This document shows positions 15,933 through 23,390 of a stretch of DNA of 64,000 nt, piece after piece (within the stretch, counting starts at the first letter, position 1; every line of letters begins with the position of its first letter). The translations under genes were made by a program, and so were the position numbers. This DNA is from Chitinophagales bacterium (GTDB taxonomy: Bacteria > Bacteroidota > Bacteroidia > Chitinophagales > JADJOU01). The stretch is taken from the NCBI GenBank assembly GCA_030832185.1, contig JAURJQ010000013.1, forward strand, positions 1 through 64,000, given 5' to 3'. The notes beneath the pieces are model-generated. The model saw only the letters and a program-made list of their open reading frames with translations, did not search any database and was not told the DNA's origin.

Positions 15933-16922
15933 TTATATAAATTTACTAAATACGATATATTCCGCTATCTGCACAGCATTAGTAGCTGCACCTTTGCGCA
16001 GATTATCTGATACTATCCAGAGATTGATAGCATTTTCTGCACTATCATCTTTACGTATTCTCCCGACCCATACATAGTCATTGTCATGGGCTGTTATCGG
16101 CATAGGATAGAGAGCTTCGCTTGGATTGTCTAGTACTTTTATACCATCAAATTTAGCTAAGGAGGAATATACATCTGCTAAGCTTACTTGATTTTTAAAC
16201 TGGATATTGACGGATTCACTATGACCTCCAAATACAGGAACGCGCACAGTCGTTGTTGTGATTTTGAGGTCCGGCAATCCTAAAATTTTTTTTGTTTCAT
16301 CGATGATTTTTTGTTCTTCTTTGGTATATCCATTATCTAAAAATACATCTATCTGAGGAATCAGATTCATATCGATTGGATACTTATAAGCCATATCTCC
16401 TTGAATTCCATTCCGTTCATTTTCCATTTGAGTGACGGCTTTGACACCTGTCCCAGTAACAGATTGATAGGTACTCACCACCACCCGAATCATAGGATTT
16501 ATATCATTTAGGGGCTTCAGAGCTACCACCAGTTGAATCGTTGAGCAATTGGGATTAGCGATGATTTTATCATCCTTAGTTAAGGCTTGCGCATTCACCT
16601 CTGGTACTATCAGTTTTTTGTCTGGATGCATTCGCCAGGCAGAGCTATTATCAATGACCGTCGTACCTACTTCAGCGAATTTGGGAGCCCATTCCAGAGA
16701 GGTATTCCCTCCAGCAGAGAATAGGGCTATCTGAGGCTTCAAATTAATGGCATTCTGGATAGATACGATGGGATATTTCTTTCCATTATATGATATTTCC
16801 TTACCTACACTTTTTTCTGAGGCTACTGGAATAAGTTCTGTAATTGGAAAATTTCTCTCAGCTAAAACTTGAAGCATTTTCTGACCTACCAAGCCGGTAG
16901 CACCTACAACCGCAATACGCAT
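15933..16922 (-). CDS. asd: Aspartate-semialdehyde dehydrogenase
   Basis: Asd makes L-aspartate-4-semialdehyde from aspartyl phosphate with NADPH, the branch point to diaminopimelate (wall), lysine, threonine and methionine. From the ATG at 16922 the protein is 329 residues and opens MRIAVVGATGLVGQKML, the usual N-terminus with its nucleotide-binding loop. The catalytic cysteine is Cys126 in NPNCSTIQ, and the GGHSESVNI segment holds the active-site histidine. The frame runs upstream to 16946, but that start lies inside the promoter match at 16944-16951, so the internal ATG is preferred. Single-gene unit. Confidence 0.95.
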   Translation of the reverse strand: MRIAVVGATGLVGQKMLQVLAERNFPITELIPVASEKSVGKEISYNGKKYPIVSIQNAINLKPQIALFSAGGNTSLEWAPKFAEVGTTVIDNSSAWRMHPDKKLIVPEVNAQALTKDDKIIANPNCSTIQLVVALKPLNDINPMIRVVVSTYQSVTGTGVKAVTQMENERNGIQGDMAYKYPIDMNLIPQIDVFLDNGYTKEEQKIIDETKKILGLPDLKITTTTVRVPVFGGHSESVNIQFKNQVSLADVYSSLAKFDGIKVLDNPSEALYPMPITAHDNDYVWVGRIRKDDSAENAINLWIVSDNLRKGAATNAVQIAEYIVFSKFI

Positions 16923-16943
16923 ATTTCTTAAATGATTAGCAAG

Positions 16944-16951
16944 CAAATGTA
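16944..16951 (-). promoter_or_regulatory. -7 promoter element for asd
   Basis: Minus strand TACATTTG, 21 bases before the ATG at 16922. The same 8-mer precedes the response regulator gene and scoA. Confidence 0.5.
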
Positions 16952-17017
16952 CATTAAAATTTGTATAAATAAACTATTACATCATATCAAATATTAAAAA
17001 GTTGGGCTCTTTTGTAT

Positions 17018-17025
17018 TATATTTG
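17018..17025 (+). promoter_or_regulatory. -7 promoter element for the DoxX-like gene
   Basis: TATATTTG, 24 bases before the ATG at 17050. Confidence 0.55.
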
Positions 17026-17049
17026 TAAGTAACCAAAAAAATTAAGTAT

Positions 17050-17418
17050 ATGAGCACATTTGTATCATCAAAAATAGCTAAGTATATCTTTGCTGCTGTT
17101 ATGGCTACTTTCGGTATTATGCATTTTGTATTTGGAGCCGATATGACAAGTATGGTGCCCAAATGGCTGCCATTTCCGCCTATTTATTGGGTTTATTTAA
17201 CAGGTCTAGCTTTAATTGCCTATGGCCTAGCCCTTTTGATTAATCACAAGTATCAGAAAATTGCGGGATATCTCTTAGCAGCGATGTTTTTTCTATTTAT
17301 CATATTAGTGCATATGCCTTCTATGAACGTAAACCCTATGGCATTGCCGCTGATGTTAAAAGATTTAGCGATGGCATTTGCGGCTATATTTATAGCCAAT
17401 AGTGTAGAAGAAGACTGA
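17050..17418 (+). CDS. DoxX-like small membrane protein
   Basis: A 122-residue inner-membrane protein with four hydrophobic segments (about 10-28, 45-64, 70-88, 97-117). The GIMHFVFGADMTSMVPKWLP stretch after the first helix and the overall layout match DoxX/DUF417-type proteins. The family has been linked to redox and membrane functions but the role here is unknown. Monocistronic by position. Confidence 0.75.
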   Translation: MSTFVSSKIAKYIFAAVMATFGIMHFVFGADMTSMVPKWLPFPPIYWVYLTGLALIAYGLALLINHKYQKIAGYLLAAMFFLFIILVHMPSMNVNPMALPLMLKDLAMAFAAIFIANSVEED

Positions 17419-17460
17419 ACTCAAGCCTCTCATCAAAGAATTTAAAACTCTAAAAACATC

Positions 17461-17577
17461 CTAATTTTTAGGCTTTGGCTTATTTGAGCCTGAGCCTATA
17501 CCTGAATCCGGTCCAGGTTGAATACTAGTATCTGTTTTATTCATGATTTCATTAATTGGGTTCATAATCTTTTGCAT
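17461..17577 (-). CDS. Possible 38-residue small protein
   Basis: An ATG-started frame on the minus strand coding 38 residues. It opens MQKIMNPINEIMNK, then has a Gly/Ser/Pro-rich half (GPDSGIGSGSNKPKPKN). It lies 111 bases downstream of the YdjM-like gene on the same strand and 42 bases past the DoxX stop. A helical, Met/Ile-rich front and a Gly/Ser tail is unlike random translation here, but I see no promoter match and no known family. It could be a short peptide gene or chance. Confidence 0.3.
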   Translation of the reverse strand: MQKIMNPINEIMNKTDTSIQPGPDSGIGSGSNKPKPKN

Positions 17578-17688
17578 TTAATGTTCAAGTTTATGACTTC
17601 AATATTAGAGTATTTGTTTCAAAAAAATGTGGTGATTTAATTAAAAATTGTTGCAGTTTGTTGAAAATCTAAAAATGTAGATTAGTTA

Positions 17689-18705
17689 TTAATCCCATAT
17701 TCTTCTCCAAAGCATCCCAAGTAGATCGCTAAACTTTGTATCTTTAAAATCCGGCTCTATCATGGTGGCTTTTATTCCATTCTTCGATTTTGTGAATTGA
17801 GAATAGAATACCATACTTTCTTTCGGTTCTGTTTTGGCAAAATTGGCTCTGCCCCATTTTGCATTAAAGAAAAGTAAGCTATCTTCAGACGGTCGAACTA
17901 CAAAAAATTTGTCTTGGGCAAACCATTTTATAGTTTGGAGCTCTTTACATTCAAAATCCTGCATATCATTTTGATTTCGCTGATAACTTGTAAATTTGAT
18001 TTCTTTATCTTTTTGAAAAATGGAATACTCTGATAAATAAATAAAGCTATCTGTAGCAGCAATGCCTGACCAGAGAACTGAATTGAAAAGGGTTGGAGAG
18101 GTATATAAATAATTGTATTTTATGTGCTGAGATTGGAGTGCCGAATCCAACTGACTATGAACCCTAAACTTAAAACCAAAGGTCATTAGCATATAGGCGC
18201 TCGACACATAGAAACTCCAAAGAGCTATCTTAAATCTCTTGGGATTTTCTTTTTTATAAAACATTGCCCATATCAGTATACCCATAAAGGGCAAGGTATA
18301 GAGTGGGTCAACGACCGAAATGTTATTGAGCCCAATAAGATAGTTGGAGAAGGGCAAAAATAGCTGTGTACCGTAAGTGGTAAAACCATCGAGTATTGCG
18401 TGAGTAGTAAAGCCGAGGAACCACAACCAATAAAAACTCATAAAATTATGTTTTTTCTTGACTAAGCAAAAGCACAAATAGGCAAATGGGATAGCTAAAA
18501 AAATATGAACAAATAATGCATGAGAATAACCTCTATGAATTTCCAGGTTGGCTATAGGGTCGTTAATTATAGAAGTGGCTATGACATCGAGATCGGGTAC
18601 CGTGCCTGCAATAGCGCCAAGCAGAATGGCTTTATTGCCAATCTTTCGACCCATGACGAGTTCGCCTATACCAGCTCCGAGTACAATTTGAGTTAATGAA
18701 TCCAA
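17689..18705 (-). CDS. YdjM-like membrane-bound metal-dependent hydrolase (DUF457)
   Basis: A 338-residue protein that starts MDSLTQIVLGAGIGELVMG, the standard opening of the YdjM/DUF457 family. The start codon is TTG (18705), chosen because the conserved MDSLTQ follows directly. Likely metal ligands appear in VPDLDV, HRGYSHALFVH and FTTHAILDGFTTYG. About five membrane segments fill the first 200 residues, then a soluble C-terminal domain of about 140 residues follows. The family includes LexA-regulated E. coli YdjM; the substrate is unknown. Confidence 0.85.
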   Translation of the reverse strand: MDSLTQIVLGAGIGELVMGRKIGNKAILLGAIAGTVPDLDVIATSIINDPIANLEIHRGYSHALFVHIFLAIPFAYLCFCLVKKKHNFMSFYWLWFLGFTTHAILDGFTTYGTQLFLPFSNYLIGLNNISVVDPLYTLPFMGILIWAMFYKKENPKRFKIALWSFYVSSAYMLMTFGFKFRVHSQLDSALQSQHIKYNYLYTSPTLFNSVLWSGIAATDSFIYLSEYSIFQKDKEIKFTSYQRNQNDMQDFECKELQTIKWFAQDKFFVVRPSEDSLLFFNAKWGRANFAKTEPKESMVFYSQFTKSKNGIKATMIEPDFKDTKFSDLLGMLWRRIWD

Positions 18706-18849
18706 AATAATTTTTTACTATTATGAGCTATTAAAGCTAGTAAATATCGTATTATTAAGTTCTATTGTGTCAGAAAATATTTTCTGATTAAATGAAAATA
18801 ATATCCATCTTCAAACTAATTTTTCGGAGTCAGTTAAACTTTAAAACTA

Positions 18850-19239
18850 CTATCTACCTCTCCAGCGTCTAGATCCCCAGCCGTGACCATATCCATAACT
18901 TCGATATGGATTGTATCTGTATGGTCTGTAATAGACAGGTCGCATGGGTGCGATAACTATAGGTGCATAAAAGCTAGGTTGTGGAGTTACTATGACCACA
19001 TTTCTTCTGCATGGTGGCGGCGACGGAGTGCAGCCTCTGTAGGCCGTCGGATAATCATTCGGATCTTGATAAGGATTGTAATCATATCCATTACCTTGCT
19101 GCCAGCCTTGGTTAGGATTATTCCATTGACGATTGTTATCATTGTTTTGATGAGAATAATCATTATCATCCCAATTTTGTGCGTTGAGGCTTATCGTAAA
19201 TGCCCCACTGAAAAATAATAAGGTAAATAAGCGGTTCAT
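18850..19239 (-). CDS. Secreted Asn/Gln/Tyr-rich low-complexity protein
   Basis: A 129-residue protein with a signal peptide (1-20, ending LNAQ). It has an Asn/Gln/Asp-rich segment (about 22-62), a middle part with two cysteines (CTPSPPPC, near 70-77) and a Tyr/Arg/Gly-rich end (PYRYNPYRSYGYGHGWG). I do not recognise a family. The composition suggests an unfolded or surface-associated protein; the two cysteines could form a disulfide. No promoter match seen. Confidence 0.7.
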   Translation of the reverse strand: MNRLFTLLFFSGAFTISLNAQNWDDNDYSHQNNDNNRQWNNPNQGWQQGNGYDYNPYQDPNDYPTAYRGCTPSPPPCRRNVVIVTPQPSFYAPIVIAPMRPVYYRPYRYNPYRSYGYGHGWGSRRWRGR

Positions 19240-19416
19240 ATTTATATAGTTTAAAGGTGAGTAATCAATTTTTAATTTTAGAATGTACTTTGTTATAATT
19301 TTTAGAGAAATATGAAGACATCACGTTTAACTGATTAACGAAAAATAACAATTCAACCTTTTTGCAAAATTGGATAACTCTTGCCTTGTTTCCAAAGGGT
19401 ATTTCTAAATCATTCT

Positions 19417-19424
19417 TATCTTTG
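19417..19424 (+). promoter_or_regulatory. -7 promoter element abutting the purD start
   Basis: TATCTTTG ends only 4 bases before the purD ATG (19429). A transcript from here would begin at or next to the A of the ATG, which suggests a leaderless mRNA. Confidence 0.6.
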
Positions 19425-19428
19425 CCTT

Positions 19429-20706
19429 ATGAATGTCTTATTATTAGGTTCGGGTGGACGAGAATGCGCTCTGGCGCGAAAACTGCGTCAATCCCAATCA
19501 CTATCAAATCTTTATATCGCTCCTGGAAATGGGGGCACATTGGAATACGGGAAAAATCGAGCCATTGCAGCGACTGATTTTACTGCTATTGAAAATTTTT
19601 GTCTAGAAAATGCAATTGACATACTAATCTGTGGACCAGAGCAGCCGGCAGTAGCGGGTATTTGGGATTATTTTCAAAAAGAAGAGTTGAAGCATATTCA
19701 AGTCGTAGCTCCTTCTCAAAAATCCGCTATGCTAGAAGGCAGTAAGGCGTTTGCCAAAGAGTTTATGACTAAGAATAATATACCTACTGCACAATATCTA
19801 GAAATAACTCAAGACAATTTAGCACATGCCTATCAGTGGTTTGATGAGAAAAGTCCACCCTACGTTATAAAAGCTGATGGCTTAGCAGAGGGAAAAGGAG
19901 TCGTGCTTCCAGAATCAAAGGAAGAAGCCACAAAACTGATCGATGAGTTTATTCTCGATAGAAAATTTGGAGCATCTAGTGCCAAAGTTGTGTTAGAAGA
20001 ATTCCTAGACGGTCTGGAGTTCTCCGTATTTATTTATACCAACGGTCAGCAATATGTCATGCTCCCAAATGCGAAGGACTATAAGAGAAGATTTGAGGGA
20101 AATAAAGGTTTAAACACGGGTGGGATGGGTTGTATTTCGCCAGTGCCTTTTGTAGATAAGGCTCTAATGGAGCAAGTAGAAAGTCAAGTAATCAAGCCAA
20201 CAATAAATGGTCTACAAAAGGATTCAATGCCTTACACAGGATTTATTTATTTCGGATTGATTCTCTGTCAAGGTCAAGCCAAGGTGATAGAATATAATTG
20301 TAGACTAGGTGACCCAGAGACAGAGGTCATTCTCCCACGAATGGATTGTGATTTACTAGCACTTTTTCAGGCTGGATTTTCTAATCAACTCGAATCGTTC
20401 AATCCAGAAATATCCCATCAATCAGCTAGTACGGTTATGCTAGTGTCGGAGGGTTATCCGGAAGCTTATGAAAAAGGGTTCCCTATCACTGGGATAGAGA
20501 ATGTGCATCAGGCTAACGTTTTTCATGCGGGTACTACTATCAAAGATTTTCAGCTCGTAACTAATGGGGGTAGAGTTCTAGCCGTGACAGGACTTGGAGA
20601 GAATTTAAAAGAGGCTCTTTTTAACTCCTATGATGCTATAGAGCGAATTCGATTTAAAGGAATGAAATTCAGGTCGGATATTGGATTTGAATTTGAAGGG
20701 GATTAG
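19429..20706 (+). CDS. purD: Phosphoribosylamine--glycine ligase
   Basis: PurD (GAR synthetase) joins glycine to phosphoribosylamine using ATP, the second step of purine synthesis. From the ATG at 19429 the protein is 425 residues and begins MNVLLLGSGGRECAL, the normal N-terminus. The ATP-grasp core is clear: PPYVIKADGLAEGKGVVLP, VVLEEFLDGLEFS, NTGGMGCISPVP, and EYNCRLGDPETEVILPR. The frame runs upstream to a TTG at 19381, but the promoter element at 19417-19424 lies inside that extension. It stands alone, not in a pur operon. Confidence 0.97.
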   Translation: MNVLLLGSGGRECALARKLRQSQSLSNLYIAPGNGGTLEYGKNRAIAATDFTAIENFCLENAIDILICGPEQPAVAGIWDYFQKEELKHIQVVAPSQKSAMLEGSKAFAKEFMTKNNIPTAQYLEITQDNLAHAYQWFDEKSPPYVIKADGLAEGKGVVLPESKEEATKLIDEFILDRKFGASSAKVVLEEFLDGLEFSVFIYTNGQQYVMLPNAKDYKRRFEGNKGLNTGGMGCISPVPFVDKALMEQVESQVIKPTINGLQKDSMPYTGFIYFGLILCQGQAKVIEYNCRLGDPETEVILPRMDCDLLALFQAGFSNQLESFNPEISHQSASTVMLVSEGYPEAYEKGFPITGIENVHQANVFHAGTTIKDFQLVTNGGRVLAVTGLGENLKEALFNSYDAIERIRFKGMKFRSDIGFEFEGD

Positions 20707-21063
20707 AAAATCTTTCTTTTCTGAAATAGCGGTAACATGATACAGGTAAAAATTTATGTAAACTTTTAGAGTTCTTAATATCCAATATTAAGTTAACTCA
20801 TAGTAAGATTGAATCATATACATAATTTTTTTATTTATTGCGCGGGTAGCAATTTTTCTCTTATTGATAAATCACCTGTGCTTATTAAGCTTATCTGCTA
20901 GATTTACATGAATCTCAGTTCAAATGGTGCAATCAGGAGGATATTCAAATCAAATCCTCTATATCAAATGCTAAGTTATATTTGCTGAAAAATGAGATGG
21001 AATATTTGAATAAGAAAAAAAAGAGAGGAAGGGAATTTAATATATTTGCCTCAAATTATTATT
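20707..21063. other. Intergenic region upstream of the 36-codon gene
   Basis: About 357 AT-rich bases with no supported ORF. It contains a weak TTGC/GCAA hairpin near 20839 followed by T residues, which may end purD transcription, and the promoter match at 21041-21048. Confidence 0.5.
21041..21048 (+). promoter_or_regulatory. -7 promoter element for the 36-codon gene
   Basis: TATATTTG, exact TAnnTTTG match, 15 bases before the ATG at 21064. Confidence 0.6.
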
Positions 21064-21174
21064 ATGGCCATCAATTGGGAATCGCAAAAACACTATAAAG
21101 AAAACCAACCAAAAAGACAACCGAAAGGTATACTGGAGAAAATAGTCACTTGGTTAAAATCTTTATTTAGCTAA
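21064..21174 (+). CDS. 36-residue basic peptide with amphipathic C-terminal helix
   Basis: An ATG-started 36-codon frame. The first half is polar and basic (MAINWESQKHYKENQPKRQP). The second half, KGILEKIVTWLKSLFS, would form an amphipathic helix with Ile/Leu/Val/Trp/Phe on one face and Lys on the other, a typical membrane-surface binding pattern. It has no signal peptide. A perfect -7 promoter element lies 15 bases upstream, and an 8-bp stem with a T-tract overlaps its stop codon, so it is a complete stand-alone transcription unit. Family and function unknown; membrane association is inferred. Confidence 0.6.
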   Translation: MAINWESQKHYKENQPKRQPKGILEKIVTWLKSLFS

Positions 21175-21207
21175 GGATTTCTTAGCGGCACTTAGCTATA
21201 TTTTTTT
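21168..21207 (+). terminator. Intrinsic terminator overlapping the stop of the 36-codon gene
   Basis: TAGCTAAG (21168-21175) pairs with CTTAGCTA (21191-21198), followed by a run of T to 21207. The TAA stop codon (21172-21174) is inside the first arm. A second copy of CTTAGC at 21181-21186 offers a tighter alternative hairpin with a 5-base loop. Confidence 0.7.
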
Positions 21208-21334
21208 GCCTTCTTGGTGGAACTTTGTACAACAACCTAAATATTCATAACAATATCACAAAGGTGCAATCATACTATTTATGTCCTTAGTGACTTTAAA
21301 TTTTAATGTGCTCAAAATGAAAATAATAATAAGG

Positions 21335-21790
21335 CTATGACCTCAGAATATCCAATATCTGTTTAGCGGCGTTTTTTGTATCTACTTTTTCAATTAGATG
21401 GGATACAATTCCATTTTCATCAATGATAAATGTAGCGCGATTCGTGCCCATATATTCTCTCCCCATGAACTTCTTCTTACCCCAAACGCCAAACGCCTCT
21501 ACCAAAGTCCTCTCTTCGTCGGAGATCAGTGGAAAAGGAAGTTGATGATTATCTATAAATTTGAGATGCGACTTGATGCTATCTATACTTGCGCCATAGA
21601 GCTCATATCCTAATTTCTTTATAGTTTGGTATTCATCTCTGATACTGCATGCCTCAGCAGTACAGCCAGGAGTATTGTCTTTAGGATAGAAGAATAGTAT
21701 ATATTTCTTTCCCTTTTCAGGTATGGCGATTTCTGAGTTGTCCTGAATTTTTACCTTTAATGGACTTAGTTTTTCTCCAACTGTGAGCAT
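21335..21790 (-). CDS. bcp: Thioredoxin-dependent thiol peroxidase (Bcp/PrxQ)
   Basis: A 151-residue cytoplasmic peroxiredoxin that reduces hydrogen and organic peroxides. The peroxidatic cysteine is Cys43 in DNTPGCTAEAC and the PrxQ-type resolving cysteine is Cys48 in the same helix. YPKDNTPGCT and GTNRATFIIDENGIV are family landmarks. It is codirectional with ftsZ but separated from it by a strong terminator, so it is a separate unit. Confidence 0.95.
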   Translation of the reverse strand: MLTVGEKLSPLKVKIQDNSEIAIPEKGKKYILFFYPKDNTPGCTAEACSIRDEYQTIKKLGYELYGASIDSIKSHLKFIDNHQLPFPLISDEERTLVEAFGVWGKKKFMGREYMGTNRATFIIDENGIVSHLIEKVDTKNAAKQILDILRS

Positions 21791-21842
21791 ATATGATTGA
21801 TTTATGTGCTTACAACAAAATAAACTTTAAAATAATTCCAAG

Positions 21843-21873
21843 AAAAAGGCATCCTCTAAATGGATGCCTTTTT
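21843..21873 (-). terminator. Terminator at the end of the dcw cluster (after ftsZ)
   Basis: A perfect 12-bp stem, AAAAAGGCATCC (21843-21854) with GGATGCCTTTTT (21862-21873), around a 7-base loop. With T-runs on both sides it can act in both directions. It lies 25 bases past the ftsZ stop and 53 bases before the bcp ATG. Confidence 0.92.
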
Positions 21874-21897
21874 GTGCTCTTAAACATAAATTCTGGA

Positions 21898-23343
21898 CTA
21901 GTCCAAATTCGTATTGAATTTATTATTGTCTTTGAATAGATTAAAGTTATCCGTAATCAAGGTCTTAGATTTATCTGAAAGATTCTCTAATCCTAATTCT
22001 AAATGATCTGTGCTTTTCAAAGGGGAGTTTATATCAAAGCTAATTTTACTTAGCATTCTGCGTCTTTTCTCTTCATCCGTTTCTTGCACAAATCGTCCCA
22101 TCTGATCTACAAAGGTGGTCTCTTCGGCATCTGTTATAGATATAGATATTTCATCTGGCTCGGAGTTGGTGTCATTGCTAAATAACGAATCATTAGAATT
22201 GTATCCATCTCTCTCAGAGCTCGTTTGATGCATAACTGAAGTGCCGAAGTCAATTAAGATTTGTTTTTCAGTTTCTACTACTATGACATCATTATTATCT
22301 TCATTTGACTGAACTGGCTGGTCTACCGAAATAACTTCAGCCTTCGGTGCTTGCAATTCTTTTTTAATAGTTTTGTCTTTGTTGAAGCCCGTCACTACTA
22401 CTGTTACTGCTAGTTCGTCTTCTAGTGTGTTATCTACAGAAGTACCATGGATGATTTCGATATCATTTTGAGCTGATTCATTGACAGCTTCTATAATCTC
22501 ACCAATCTCATCTAGCGTGCATTCATATTCTTCAGAATAAGAAATATTTACGAGTGCTTTCTGCGCACCCGTGATATCATAATCACTGAGTAGCGGCGAT
22601 CTCAGTGCATTCATAACGGCCTCCTTAGCTCTTGTCTCACCTCTAGCATGACCTATACCCATTATAGTCATCCCACCATCTTTCAGTACATTTCTTACAT
22701 CATTAAAGTCTGTATTGTGTATTCCTGCGCCAGTTATGATTTCGGCTATCCCTTTAGCTGCGTTAGCTAGGATGTCATCTGCCATAGCAAAGGCCTCCGA
22801 GCCTTTTAATTTCCCATAGACATCAATGATTTTGTCATTAGCGACTACGATAAGGGCGTCTACATTTTCTTTTAACCGCTCGATTCCATCTTCAGCTTTT
22901 CTAACAGCAGATTTACCAAGCATAGAGAATGGTGTAGTGACTATAGCTACAGTTAAGATGCCCATTTCTTTTGCTATCTTAGCAATGACTGGTGAGCCGC
23001 CAGTGCCCGTACCTTTTCCCATACCAGCGGCTATAAAGAGCATACGGGTTCCATGCCCTAATTCTTCTTTTATCTGCGCAATAGATTCTTCTGTAGCTCG
23101 CTTGCCTATTTCTGGATCGGCACCTGTTCCAAAACCTTTGGTCAATTCTGGACCTAAAAGTATTTTCGTTTTTATCGGCGATAAATTCAAATGCTGATCA
23201 TCCGTATTTGCAATAATGAAATTAACGCCTTTAATTCCTTTTTGATACATGTGGTTCAAAGCATTACTGCCAGCCCCACCTACTCCTATTACTTTTATAA
23301 TTGACGACTTTTCTTTTGGCAAATCAAATTCTAAATTATTCAT
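21898..23343 (-). CDS. ftsZ: Cell division protein FtsZ
   Basis: FtsZ is the GTP-binding tubulin homologue that forms the division ring. Of 481 residues, the core (about 12-325) shows GVGGAGSNALNHM, the tubulin signature GMGKGTGTGG (107-116), and the T7 loop NTDFNDV (210-216) that completes the GTPase site. After the core comes an acidic, disordered linker of about 130 residues. The last residues, FNLFKDNNKFNTNLD, resemble the NNSFLHDNVD-type end I remember from other Bacteroidota and probably form the FtsA-binding tail. Last gene of the dcw cluster, 47 bases after ftsA, followed by a strong terminator. Confidence 0.98.
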   Translation of the reverse strand: MNNLEFDLPKEKSSIIKVIGVGGAGSNALNHMYQKGIKGVNFIIANTDDQHLNLSPIKTKILLGPELTKGFGTGADPEIGKRATEESIAQIKEELGHGTRMLFIAAGMGKGTGTGGSPVIAKIAKEMGILTVAIVTTPFSMLGKSAVRKAEDGIERLKENVDALIVVANDKIIDVYGKLKGSEAFAMADDILANAAKGIAEIITGAGIHNTDFNDVRNVLKDGGMTIMGIGHARGETRAKEAVMNALRSPLLSDYDITGAQKALVNISYSEEYECTLDEIGEIIEAVNESAQNDIEIIHGTSVDNTLEDELAVTVVVTGFNKDKTIKKELQAPKAEVISVDQPVQSNEDNNDVIVVETEKQILIDFGTSVMHQTSSERDGYNSNDSLFSNDTNSEPDEISISITDAEETTFVDQMGRFVQETDEEKRRRMLSKISFDINSPLKSTDHLELGLENLSDKSKTLITDNFNLFKDNNKFNTNLD

Positions 23344-23390
23344 ATTTTTTAGTTTATTTCTTTCAGTTTTATTATTTAAATTTTCTATGT

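Noticed and set aside
17457-17469. CCTAA/TTAGG hairpin as a terminator after the DoxX gene
   Set aside because: Stem is only 5 bp with a 3-base loop and no T-tract follows.
20930-20975. tRNA-like TTCAAAT words upstream of the 36-codon gene
   Set aside because: No acceptor stem or anticodon arm can be formed around them.
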